Part shown: piece by piece, positions 21,921 to 32,774 of the stretch
Layout of the letters: every line of letters begins with the position of its first letter
Position numbering within the stretch: position 1 is the stretch's first letter
Origin: Chionoecetes opilio
Lineage: Eukaryota > Arthropoda > Malacostraca > Decapoda > Majidae
Reading direction: 5' to 3'
Length of the DNA: 64,000 nucleotides
Assembly: GCA_016584305.1 (NCBI GenBank)
Contig: JACEEZ010013506.1
Coordinates: forward strand, 92,501-156,500
Position numbers and translations under genes: made by a program
The notes under the pieces: generated by a model
Seen by the model: the letters and a program-made list of their open reading frames with translations, nothing else
What the model was told of the DNA's origin: nothing
Database searches by the model: none

Positions 21921-23553
21921 ATGAAAAAATTTGTCACTATGAGATTGGTGCACGTGGTGGTAATGTTGGTGATGGGGGTGGGGATCGCCCTCGTGTTGAG
22001 GGGCTTGGTGCTGGAGGGCGACAAGCTGCGCCAGGCGATGAGGGCGTGGCGGGACGCGGGGCCCCACACCACCCTGCTGGGGAAGGTGCGCGAGCGCCTG
22101 GTCGCCGCCTCGTGGCTGGCCTCCCCGAGGGACCCCATTGGGGAGTGTGGTTTCCCTGCCGGCGATAGCTGGCGGGAAGTGCTGGGCCCCCGGTGCTGGG
22201 CAGCAAGGAACGGCTGGCCTGCCTGGAGAGGCAGGTCCAGCGGGCAGAACAAGAGCACAACATGTTTGTGCTGTGGTTTGTGGTGGTCGTGTGTGTTGTG
22301 GTGCTGGTTGTGTCTGTAGCCCTGGTGGCGGGGTTCACCTGGGTTCGGCACACCCTGCCATGGCCCAGCCGCCGGCAAGATGTGAGTAACGCATTAATAC
22401 TGAAGGAACAAGACGGTCGCTTGTGTTTCAGTGAGGCACAGCACTGTGTGCTGACGCCCCTTTTGCCACTGCAGCGACGCGTCTTCGTTGTGGTGTTTCA
22501 GGATGTTACCTGTGACGGCCTGATGATGCAGCAAGACTCATACGTCCGCTTCGACGGCCACGAGACACGCAAGGCATTAGCCTTGCCCGCCCCAAAGCGA
22601 GGCAATGCCGGCTGAGTCCTCACAGAAAATTCAACAGAACACTGACGGACAGGAGGACGAAGAAGCCAATCAACAGGGGCGGCGAAGCCTCATCGTGCCT
22701 CGGAAATACGAAACCTCGTGCCTCGAAATATGAGAACCAGATGGTCGCTTGTGTCTCAGTGAGACACAGCACTGTGTGCTGACGCCCCTTTTGCCACTGC
22801 AGCGACGCGTCTTCGTTGTGGTGTTTCAGGATGTTACCTGTGACGGCCTGATGATGCAGCAAGACTCATACGTCCGCTTCGACGGCCACGAGACACGCAA
22901 GGCATTGGCCTTGACCGCACCAGGTGAGGCAGTGCCAACTGAGTTATCACAGACGATTCAACAGAACACTGACAAACAGGAATACGAGGAGGCCAATCAA
23001 CAGGTGCGGCGAAGCCTCATCGTACCTCGAAAATACGGAACCTAGTGCCTCGAAATAAAGGAACCAGACGGTCGCTTGTGTTTTCAGCGAGGTACAGCAC
23101 TGTGTGGTAGCGCTCCTTTTCCCACTGCAGCGACGCGTCTTCGTTGTGGTGTTTCAGGATGTTACCTGTGACGGCCTGATGATGCAGCAAGACTCATACG
23201 TCCACTTCGACGGCCACGATACACGCAAGGCATTGACCATGGCCGTACCAGGCGAGGCAGTGCCGGCTGAGTCCTCACAGACGATTCAACAGAACACTGA
23301 CAAACAGGAGGACGAGGAGGCCAATCAACAGGTGCGGCGAAGCCTCATCGTGCCTCGAAAATACGTGGAGCGATTGGCGGGGCCTGAGGAGTGGCTCCAC
23401 TACCTGGCGGGCCGCTACTCCGTCGAGGTCATGCTGGACCCTGAACGCCGCAGGCTGCATATCAAGGGCTGCAAGACAAGCGCAGAGGAGTGTCATGCCG
23501 CCGTGAAGGAACTGTTTGCCGCGTGGCGGACACTTGAGTCCGTCGTGGAGTGA
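21921..23553 (+). pseudogene. membrane protein with KH-like domain, copy A (broken exon 1)
   Basis: Gene of unknown function. Exon 1 (21921-22381) starts MKKFVTMRLVHVVV, has a hydrophobic N-terminus (about residues 7-30), a charged stretch, and a second hydrophobic segment (MFVLWFVVVVCVVV). It ends at donor GAT/GTGAGT. The final exon (23131-23553, 140 codons plus stop, after acceptor CCCACTGCAG) carries a KH-like fold: LIVPRKYVERLAGP, then RYSVEVMLDPERRRLHIKGC and a C-terminal helix. The GXXG loop is degenerate (AGPEE). A 2-bp surplus near 22190 shifts frame in exon 1 relative to copy C. The final exon is open. KH domains bind single-stranded nucleic acid; that role is inference here. Confidence 0.6.
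22404..23345 (+). repeat. 327-bp exon module triplicated, copy A
   Basis: Three successive modules, each with GGTCGCTTGTGTTTCAG, a CACTGCAG acceptor, the exon start CGACGCGTCTTCGTTGTGGT, and GTGCGGCGAAGCCTCATCGT. The first two modules end at stops shortly after PRKY. Only the third runs on into the KH-like domain. The period of 327 bp is 109 codons, so frame is conserved. Confidence 0.85.
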
Positions 23554-23712
23554 TCGCCTCCACAACATATTTCAAGTATGTCTTATTATCCACATTATCC
23601 TATTATCTCATATCCATATTATCATATTATAATTATCATTATTTTCATTATTATTTTTACAGTTATTAGTACATTAATATAAATTATGCATTAATATCCG
23701 TATAAAGGCTAT

Positions 23713-23717
<5 letters not shown>

Positions 23718-23810
<93 letters not shown>
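23718..23810. repeat. (GA)n between units A and B
   Basis: GA tract joining the AT-rich 3' flank of the copy A gene (23554-23717, rich in ATTATC) to the head of unit B. Confidence 0.95.
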
Positions 23811-23893
23811 TCTTTGCGGTGTTGGGGAGCCTCGAACCTTGATCTGCGAACGAGTAAGTCGAGACAGTATTACCACTACACCATCAGCTTGTA
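23811..23893 (-). repeat. tRNA-like SINE head, unit B
   Basis: Same A box and B box (B box at 23826-23838) as in unit A, with identical spacing. Confidence 0.6.
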
Positions 23894-23937
23894 CCTAGAG
23901 CTTAATGACAAGCTGTGCCGGATGGGTGTTCAGTATT

Positions 23938-24015
<78 letters not shown>

Positions 24016-24075
24016 GCATGTTATGAATGAAGAAGTTAAACAGGACTGCTTGTGCAAATATACTGTCTAAATACT

Positions 24076-26309
24076 CAATCAATCATTGGGGGCATACGCC
24101 GGGGGGCGCGTCGCCTCGCCCACCCTACGACGCCACTCCCGAGGGTCACCACGCGCGAGTTCCCATGTAGGCTCCTTTCCCATACCAACCAAGCAGCTCT
24201 CGACAAGAAACATCAACTTGACCCAGCCACGAGCCTTGTGGGCGCCCCCTTGGCCTCCTCCACGCCGGATTGTCTCTGACAGATACAACCCGATGGGAAG
24301 GATCGGTTTCAGGGTAGCGTGCCACATGCCCATATAGCCGAAGTTGGCGCTGACGGACTATGCAGGTAATAGACCTCGATTCAGTCTCACGGTGCAATCG
24401 CTGAATTGACACTTAATCATCCCAGCGATACCCCATGATTCTGCGAAGACACTTATTACCAAAGGCATTGATTCGTCTCTTCAAGTCACTATTTAGTGTC
24501 CATGTCTCACAACCATAGAGTAAGACAGGTATCACAAGCGACTTGAAGATCCGGATCTTTGTCCTCCTGCACAGGTACCGACAACGCCAAATACTCCCGC
24601 TGAGCGAGTCCATAACACCGTGGGCTATGCCAATCCGCCGTAAGACTTCTTGACGTGACCCGCCGTCATTATGGACTGCGCTACCAAGGTATGTAAAACT
24701 TTCCAAGATCTCAATGTCCTCGCCACACGCATGAACAGACTGTACTGCTTCATCTAGTAAGTCTCCAAATACCTGGACCTTGGTTTTGAGCCAGGAGACC
24801 TCAAGTCCCAAAGGCTTTGCCTCCTCGTGCAGCGCCTCGAGAGCCATCACCAGGACCTCCAGCGACTCAGCAAAGATTACTGCATCATCGGCAAAAACAA
24901 GATCAGTGATCTTGGTGTTGCCGACGGATGCTCCACAATCACTTTGATCTACAACCTTGTCCAATACCCAGTCCATACAAGCGTTGAAAAGTGATGGGGC
25001 AGGACGCACCCTTGCCCTCACTCCTGTATTCACAGGAAAGAAGCTGGATACACCTGCCCCACACTTCACAGCACTCTCAGTCCCAGAATACAGACCAGTT
25101 ATCAAACCAATAGTCCTTGCAGGAATCCCTCGAAGTCGCAGAAGATCCCAGAGTGACTCACGATGCACTGAGTCAAACGCCTTCTTGATATCAACATAGG
25201 CTGCAAGCATCCCTGTCGAAACTCACGTCGGCGTTCCACCAGGACACGAAGCGCTAGGATACGGTCCGTTGTTGACTTACCAGGCGTGAACCCAGACTGC
25301 TGAGTCTCTGATGCTTCACCAGATGACTGCGAATTCGTGTCAGCAATAGATGGGCAAGCACATTGCCTGGTACGCTGAGCAGTGTAATACCGCGGTAATT
25401 GTTGCAGTCCTGACGGTCCCCTTTCCCTTTCCAGATAGGGACGACCAGCCCCCTTTTCCAGTCAGGAGGAATGGTACCTGATTGCCACCGGCAGTCAGGA
25501 CAGCATGCAACCCGCGGATCATGGCCTCACCCCCAGCTTTGAGGAGCTCCGCACTGATATTACAAACACCAGCTGCCTTTCCACCCTTCAACTTTGCTAC
25601 AGCCTCTCTGACTTCGTCAAGAGAGGGTGCGGTTTTCGTCAATGGGAGGATCGGCATCCACTGCCTGTAACCCAGTGGTGTGCAGCTGCTCAGTTTGGAG
25701 GGTCCACCGTGAACAACTGCCCAAAGTACTCAGCCCAACGAGCCATCTGCCCATCCATGTCCGACACGAGGCGCCCATCTGCTGTTCGAATAGCACTCGC
25801 CCGAGAAGGAGACTTGGAAACGGAGCTTCTTCAGGGCTCGGTAGGCGGTCGGAGGTCATTAGCGTTCAAATGACCCTCGACATCCTCAGCGAGACTCCTG
25901 ACATGCCTCTCCTTGTCTCTCCTCAGGAGGGTTCTAGTCCGGCGTGACAGAGCCCTGTGCTGGTCCCGGTTCCCAGTCAGCCTGGCAGCGCGACTCTCCT
26001 CGATTTTCTCCAGCGTCTCCGTCGAGACAAAACCACGCCTTGACCTCGGGCGCTCCCCAATACACTCCTTGGCAGCCTGTAGAGTTTCACGTTTGAAGGT
26101 ATCCCACAGTTCTACAGGATCCCCGAGAGCACCGAGCACCATCAAACCGATTTGAGACTGCCACCGCATACTCATGAGCACATGTCAAGTCCTTCAGTTT
26201 CTCAAGATGAAACACAGTATGGTTACCTCTTGAGATTCTTCTGGACTTGACATGAAGCTTAAGTGTAGCAACAACAAGTCTGTGATCTGTTCCAATCTGT
26301 GATCTGTGA
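24076..26309 (-). mobile_element. 5'-truncated RTE retrotransposon in unit B
   Basis: Minus-strand RTE-clade LINE. TCTAAATACT at 24066-24075 and 26310-26319 is a 10-bp target duplication. The 3' end has an ATTG/TGAT-type short repeat tail (CAATCAATCATTGG on the plus strand). The 5' truncation falls just after the endonuclease, at VVATLKLHVKSRR. RT motifs include AAYVDIKKAFDSVHRESLW and VFADDAVIF. The frame is broken in several places (near 25215, 25370, 25650 and 25830). The next unit carries the same insertion at 40311-42542. Confidence 0.9.
24413..25210 (-). pseudogene. RTE reverse transcriptase fragment, unit B
   Basis: 265 codons covering the RT catalytic region (AYVDIKKAFDSVHRE, VFADDAVIFAESLE) and the C-terminal FTYLGSAVHNDGGS and LLYGCETWTLNSD motifs that mark RTE elements. 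NTGVRARVRPAPSLFN replaces the NTGVRQGCVLAPSLFN of the other copies, a local double frameshift that destroys the RQGC motif. Confidence 0.85.
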
Positions 26310-27283
26310 TCTAAATACTGCGGGGTGATATTCTTAAGATGTCAGTGGGAAAGGAAGAAGAAAAATAAATAGTGTGGAGAGTATACCACATTCTCAAATG
26401 TACTGATGACACTGCGGGTTAATGGGAATAAGAGAAGATAAAGAAAAATCAAATGACAAAACAAATCCATCGGAAGTCTTGACATTTTTTCTCTAAACGA
26501 AAATTCTCCTCTGTAATCCTGAAATTTTAGGACCAGACTGAAATCCTCTTAGAAAATCACACGCTACGATAACACATTTAAGCTGGAAATTTGACTCCAG
26601 AACCAATTGTGTAATGCATCGAAAAAATAAGTAAACTGGCAATGCAAAGACAGCTCAGGAAAACGCGATGAAAATATCGTAGGACTCATATGACTTAACG
26701 CTTTTCAAGTAAAAAAACAACAGAATACAACATTACGTCTACATTTCTACAAAGATAAAAGTAAAAAAAAAACATATTTATACCACTTATTTTTAAATAA
26801 TACAACAAACTTTAAAGCCATACTGAACTTTTAGAGTAAAGACTTAAAAGTGATATTGAAAAAGGAAATAGGCGAAACAAACAATCTTTAAGCATAACAT
26901 GACAAGGGCAGGAAAACGGCATCACGAGTTTGGGAAGCAGAGTAAAAGTTTAAGATATTCCGACCGCCATTAAGAATAACAAATGGATATAGTAAGGTGG
27001 CGTTATGCATAGAACCATAGACCAATATCTAGACTGTTCACGCGACAATATTTTGAAATTGCTAGGCTGCATAGCGGCCTGCCCCGCCCGACAAAGAGAT
27101 ATAGTGGTTTATGGACTATCATATAGACTGGTTTATCAGTATATGTGATATACTGTACGTAATCTTCGTAAATGTTTGTTCTATAATATTATCAAATAAA
27201 AAACAGTAAAACACGCTAAAGAAATGTAATTACGAGACTCTGATTCACTTCAACTCTTCGCCACTTAAAACTTTGCGAGTCAT
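26310..27283. other. AT-rich part of unit B, no gene
   Basis: Direct counterpart of 19256-20232 in unit A. No coding signal. Confidence 0.6.
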
Positions 27284-27666
27284 CTTTTATCATAAAGGGT
27301 ATCAATAGAAGCGCAATTTTATTAGCTTTCCATTGATGTTTTTCGTTTTCTGAGAAATGAATTAGAACCATGCATAAATTAGGATTAAATAAATAAATAA
27401 AATCATATATCGGGTAATTTTCCCGATTGAAGAGGTTATTTATTTAGTTAACGCTAATTTATACATGGTGCCAATTCATTTATCAGAAAAAGAAATATAT
27501 AAGTAAATAAATAACATCATCAATCGGGAAAATTACCCGATTGATGATTTTATTTATTTATTTAACGCTAATTTGTGCATGGTTCTAATTCATTTATCCG
27601 AAAACGAAATATATCAATGGAAAGCTAATAAATTTGCACGTCTATTGATACCCTTCATGATAAAAG
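27284..27666. mobile_element. foldback element, unit B
   Basis: Same inverted repeat as at 20233-20612, with the ATCGGGTAATTTTCCCGAT palindrome in the left inner arm and its inverted counterpart in the right. The GA tract follows at 27671-27869. Confidence 0.8.
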
Positions 27667-27668
27667 TT

Positions 27669-27862
<194 letters not shown>

Positions 27863-29317
27863 GAGAGATAGCATATCAATAGACTTGGTATAACATTATT
27901 GATCACAGTAATCTACTCTCTCTCCCTCTTTTATCTATCTATCTATCTTTCTCTCTCTCCACACCCACACACATGCATACTGATATCTATTTTTTCTATC
28001 TCATTTCTCACATCATTCACACAGCCATCCTCTCTATCCGTCAATATAATGCTTCTCATTTCAGAATTTTTTCACAGTGTAGTACATCCATCTCACACTG
28101 AAAGCTATTTATACCTGCGCGTCCATTTAAATCCCCCCACCCGGCCATTAATCAGTGTATTAACGTGTGTATTATTGCATTTCTTTCACGTCTTTTGAAT
28201 GTGACGTATTGGGAAGGATTTTTCTCATATTCGTTATGTGACTGTATGATAAAACATAATTTGTAGTTCTTTAGTTTATCCTTTCTTGTTGTTGTTGTTG
28301 TTGTTCCTTTTCTTCTTCTTTTCTTAGTTTTTATCACATTATCATAATTATTATTATCATCATTTTGTTGTTGTTGTTGTTGTTGCTGCAGTTTTCTCTT
28401 TGTTTTCTTGCTATTATTACTGTGATTATTAATTTTTTACTATTATAATTTTATCATCATTTTCACAATCTTTGTTATATACTGTACATTGTTATAATTA
28501 TATATTATATTTTTATATAGCGGAGTTTTTGTTCTCTTTTTCTGTCCTTGCCTCAATCACTTTAAATTATTTTCATGAAAGGTGGGAAATAGGTGTAAGG
28601 TAGGAAAAAAAGATAATGATAATACTATTATCATCATTACGATTATTATTATCATTGTTATCTTTATGTTAATAGACACTGGATTGATTGACACTTCAAA
28701 AATACATTGACTTTGACTGCCTGGACTTTAGCTTTTATTCCTTTATTCACTCATTTCATTTTTTCTTTTTTCTTTCGCTTCTTCCTCCTCCTTATTATTA
28801 TTATGATTATTATCATCATTACTACATTACCACTGTAGTACCATATTAATTATCATTGTAATCATTGTTATTATCATTATTATAATTATGATTATTACAA
28901 TTATCATGACAAGAGGACAACCCTTTGTTTGGGTGAAGGTCGCCCTCCACTGCCATCCCCTTTTGAGCATCCAGCTCGCCGCGGCTCCTTACACTTCTTT
29001 CCTCACAATATATAATTATCAGCGAAATGAAAAACTTTGTCACTATGAGATTGGTGCACGTGGTGGTAATGTTGGTGATGGGGGTGGGGATCGCCCTCGT
29101 GTTGAGGGGCTTGGTGCTGGAGGGCGACAAGCTGCGCCAGGCGATGAGGGCGTGGCGGGACGCGGGGCCCCACACCCACTGATCTATATAACATGGATCG
29201 CGGATCTGGGCTAGCTCTTCTCTTCTTCTTTCTAGGTGGGGAGCTAAACCACGGTTTTCAGTCGCAGTTCAAAGCCTATTTTCCGGCTGGCTCCCTGAGG
29301 GCTTGTAGGATTAGGCC

Positions 29318-29674
29318 CTAACTCTCTGCTCTTTTTACCCAAGCCTTTTCTAGAAATACTTTAACCCCTTCAATGATTCTTCTATTGGTGTCCTGTACCC
29401 TACTCAAACCTAAAAGAAATTCCATTATCCCATCTATGTTCCCCTCTGCCACTCTATCCCACTGATCCACGCCTACCTCCCGTGCCACTATTGCTATAAG
29501 CCGCTCTCTTTCCTCATCATACCTTGGACACATTAATACCAGGTGATCTACAGTTTCATCTAGTCTACCCATACACATTTGACATATCTTGCTTCCTTCG
29601 TTTGCCCATCTATATGTTCTACTATTGACCTCCAGAGATTTTGTCCTTGCTTTAAATAATAAACCACTCCCCAA
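29318..29674 (-). pseudogene. C-terminal fragment of a non-LTR reverse transcriptase
   Basis: 118 codons ending in a LINE-type zinc knuckle region: KSLEVNSRTYRW, then CQMCMGRLDETVDHLVLMC and RYDEERERL. This CX2C...HX4C arrangement follows the RT domain in several LINE clades. No RT core is present upstream. It lies just inside the left end of the P-like transposon and is not related in sequence to the other two LINE families here. Confidence 0.65.
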
Positions 29675-29829
29675 GCTACCATCATAAAAGACCTCACACT
29701 TTGGTGTGGTCTTCCCCTTGTACCAATTGCTGTGGCCGAGAAACTGAAGTCACCAGCCGCCATCTTGAAATAACCAAAACAAATACATGGGCCGGCCAGG
29801 CAGTGGCTGGGTGTTGGCTGCTGGCATGT

Positions 29830-29950
29830 GATAGCCTATATTACCACCTACTACTACTATTAACACCTACTACTACTACTACTATTACCACCTACTACTA
29901 CTATTACCACCTACAACTACTATTAACACCTACTACTACTACTACTAAAC
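29830..29950. repeat. (CTA)n / TTACCACCTACTA low-complexity tract
   Basis: CTACTACTA runs alternate with ATTACCACC and ATTAACACC. Confidence 0.85.
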
Positions 29951-29969
29951 TTCCAACCTAGTGCATCGT

Positions 29970-30524
29970 CGAACCTTCCAAGTCATTTATTTACGGTGAT
30001 ACACAGACAACAGGTGTGTTGCGAGGCCGTACAGGTGTGTAGTGACAGGTGTCTTGCGAGGTCGTACAGGTGTGTAGTGACAGGTGTGTTGCGAGGCCGT
30101 ACAGGTGTGTAGTGACAGGTGCCTTGCGAGGCCGTACAGTTGTATAGTGACAGGTGTGTTGCGAGGTCGTACAGGTGTGTAGTGACAGGTGTGTTGCGAG
30201 GTCGTACAGGTGTGTAGTGACAGGTGTCTTGCGAGGCCGTACAGGTGTGTAGTGACAGGTGTGTTGCGAGGCCGTACAGGTGTGTAGTGACAGGTGTGTT
30301 GCGAGGCCGTACAAGTGTGTAGTGACAGGTGTGGTGTATGTGGTAAAGCGAGAGGCTAAGAGTGCAGTGTACAGACCTAATGAGCGAACCACCGAGTGTG
30401 TGTGTGTCTGACCTAATGAGCGAACGCGCAGTTCTCGTCCACTATAACGGCGCTAGCCCCGTACCGCCGCCGCCACGGGTACGGCGCGAGCCACAGTGGT
30501 CCATAGAAGCTACTCTCGGGGATT
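29970..30524 (+). repeat. dispersed repeat, left copy, with 35-bp minisatellite
   Basis: Starts AACCTTCCAAGTCATTTATT, contains about nine copies of a 35-bp unit (TTGCGAGGCCGTACAGGTGT...), and ends with CAGTGGTCCATAGAAGCTAC then TCTCGGGGATTA. The same repeat occurs in the same orientation at 36517-36784 with only one 35-bp unit. The class is unknown. Confidence 0.8.
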
Positions 30525-31012
30525 AATTAAAGATAATGGATTGCGGTATGCTGATAACCATAGTATTAACTATAAGACATTATTATAATAATTGTCACTA
30601 CCAAACAAGATAACAAAAGATATCGATAACAATTAGATACATTTCCAGAAAATACTGGTAGACATATTGACCAGAAAGTTTCTTCCTTTAGGAAGATGTT
30701 AATATATTCATGATATTGGACTTGGAAATACTTTGGAACTCATCCTTCCGGCTTTGACTGAAATGAACTACCGCACTGTATTGTATGCTTATTGTACTTC
30801 ACATCTGTAAAGGTTCCAGCGTGCGCTCAGCCTTGGTTAACCCACACGGCCGCTATGAAATATGAGGTGCCTCAAAAAATTCTAAGTCCAGTTAAGTTAG
30901 GTTAGGTTAGGTATACTTTGTGGTTAAGGTTAGGTATACTTTGTGGTTAAGGTTAGGTTAGGTTAGATTTTTACATATAGTGACTTTGATTATTTTTTTG
31001 GGAGCCATAAAT
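30525..31012. other. no gene; short TTAGG run
   Basis: AT-rich. GTTAGGTTAGGTTAGG-type sequence near 30896-30912 and 30951-30965. Three units is too little to call telomeric. Confidence 0.5.
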
Positions 31013-32205
31013 CACTTATATTTGCTTCCCCCACCCAAAAACCCCGTATTCCCGCCAGTTCCCCAGGCTTGTTGGCTATAGGGGGAACACTTATATTTGC
31101 TTCCCCCACCCAAAAACCCCGTATTCCCGCCAGTTCCCCAGGCTTGTTGGCTATAGGGGAACACTTATATTTGCTTCCCCGACCCAAAAACCCCGTATTC
31201 CCGCCAGTTCCCCAGGCTTGTTGGCTATAGGGGGAACACTTATATTTGCTTCCCCGACCCAAAACCCCGTATTCCCGCCAGTTCCCCAGGCTTGTTGGCT
31301 ATAGGGGGAACACTTATATTTGCTTCCCCGACCCAAAAACCCCGTATTCCCGCCAGTTCCCCAGGCTTGTTGGCTATAGGGGGAACACTTATATTTGCTT
31401 CCCCCACCCAAAAACCCCGTATTCCCGCCAGTTCCCCAGGCTTGTTGGCTATAGGGGGAACACTTATATTTGCTTCCCCGACCCAAAAACCCCGTATTCC
31501 CGCCAGTTCCCCAGGCTTGTTGGCTATAGGGGGAACACTTATATTTGCTTCCCCGACCCAAAAACCCCGTATTCCCGCCAGTTCCCCAGGCTTGTTGGCT
31601 ATAGGGGGAACACTTATATTTGCTTCCCCCACCCAAAAACCCCGTATTCCCGCCAGTTCCCCAGGCTTGTTGGCTATAGGGGGAACACTTATATTTGCTT
31701 CCCCGACCCAAAAACCCCGTATTCCCGCCAGTTCCCCAGGCTTGTTGGCTATAGGGGGAACACTTATATTTGCTTCCCCGACCCAAAAACCCCGTATTCC
31801 CGCCAGTTCCCCAGGCTTGTTGGCTATAGGGGGAACACTTATATTTGCTTCCCCCACCCAAAAACCCCGTATTCCCGCCAGTTCCCCAGGCTTGTTGGCT
31901 ATAGGGGGAACACTTATATTTGCTTCCCCCACCCAAAAACCCCGTATTCCCGCCAGTTCCCCAGGCTTGTTGGCTATAGGGGGAACACTTATATTTGCTT
32001 CCCCGACCCAAAAACCCCGTATTCCCGCCAGTTCCCCAGGCTTGTTGGCTATAGGGGGAACACTTATATTTGCTTCCCCGACCCAAAAACCCCGTATTCC
32101 CGCCAGTTCCCCAGGCTTGTTGGCTATAGGGGGAACACTATATTTGCTTCCCCGACCCAAAAACCCCGTATTCCCGCCAGTTCCCCAGGCTTGTTGGCTA
32201 TAGGG
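31013..32205. repeat. 75-bp satellite array, ~16 monomers
   Basis: Head-to-tail 75-bp monomers beginning CACTTATATTTGCTTCCCC, containing AAAAACCCCGTATTCCCGCC and TTGTTGGCTATAGGGGGAA. Monomers differ mainly at one base (CCCCCACCC or CCCCGACCC). Across monomers 6-12 the order is C-G-G-C-G-G-C, suggesting a 225-bp higher-order period. Because 75 is divisible by three, four reading frames stay open for over 300 codons; these are artefacts. The array sits inside the P-like transposon, 3' of its transposase. Confidence 0.95.
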
Positions 32206-32284
32206 GGAAGAAAAAAAAGATAGGGGTGAAGGAATTCTTCCAAAGTTTTACCTTGGACTTGGCTTATATTTAGACAACGTAACT

Positions 32285-32530
32285 TTTTTTTCACCATAAC
32301 CAGATAACATAAGAACATAAGAACATAAGAAAATAAGGAAGCTACAAGAGGCCGCGAGGTCTACACGTGATAGTTCCTGTCACCTAACACTATCTACATC
32401 CACCTTTCATCCCCATCCATGAACCTATCCAGCTCCCCTTTAAAGCTCCCTAATGACTCCGCACTAACTACCTGTCTACTGAGACCATTCCACTCATTCA
32501 CCAACCAGATGAAGTTTACATAGTTTACTC
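32285..32530. repeat. dispersed repeat with CATAAGAA head
   Basis: ACATAAGAACATAAGAA-type start, then GGAAGCTACAAGAGGCCGCG and a CCATTCCACTCATTCACCAA block. A fragment of the same repeat is at 7070-7135. Class uncertain; possibly the end of a retroelement. Confidence 0.55.
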
Positions 32531-32774
32531 ATGAATATATCATAACTTACATCAACAATTTAGCGTGACTGTATATATGTATGGCTTTAAATGCAATTTC
32601 AAGCAGTAGGCACCTACCTATTCAATACCTACACTAATTATTTTACAGTTTTTCACAACATGTTTTCAAATGAGGATGTATATGTATACGAGATCAAATT
32701 AATTTGGAACCAGATAATGAGGAGATAGATATCACAGTTTTGTTTCTGGAAGACACAAGCAGGCATCCCGTATC
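32531..32774. other. 3' flank of the P-like transposase
   Basis: AT-rich sequence following the stop codon on the minus strand. No clear AATAAA on the minus strand was identified near the stop. Confidence 0.4.

Noticed and set aside
30890..30970. Telomere-type TTAGG repeats
   Set aside because: Only two or three consecutive units, with many similar AACCT runs elsewhere in the window; not an interstitial telomere array.
31151..32223. Open frames of 300-325 codons on both strands
   Set aside because: They are translations of the 75-bp satellite, open in several frames only because 75 is a multiple of three.
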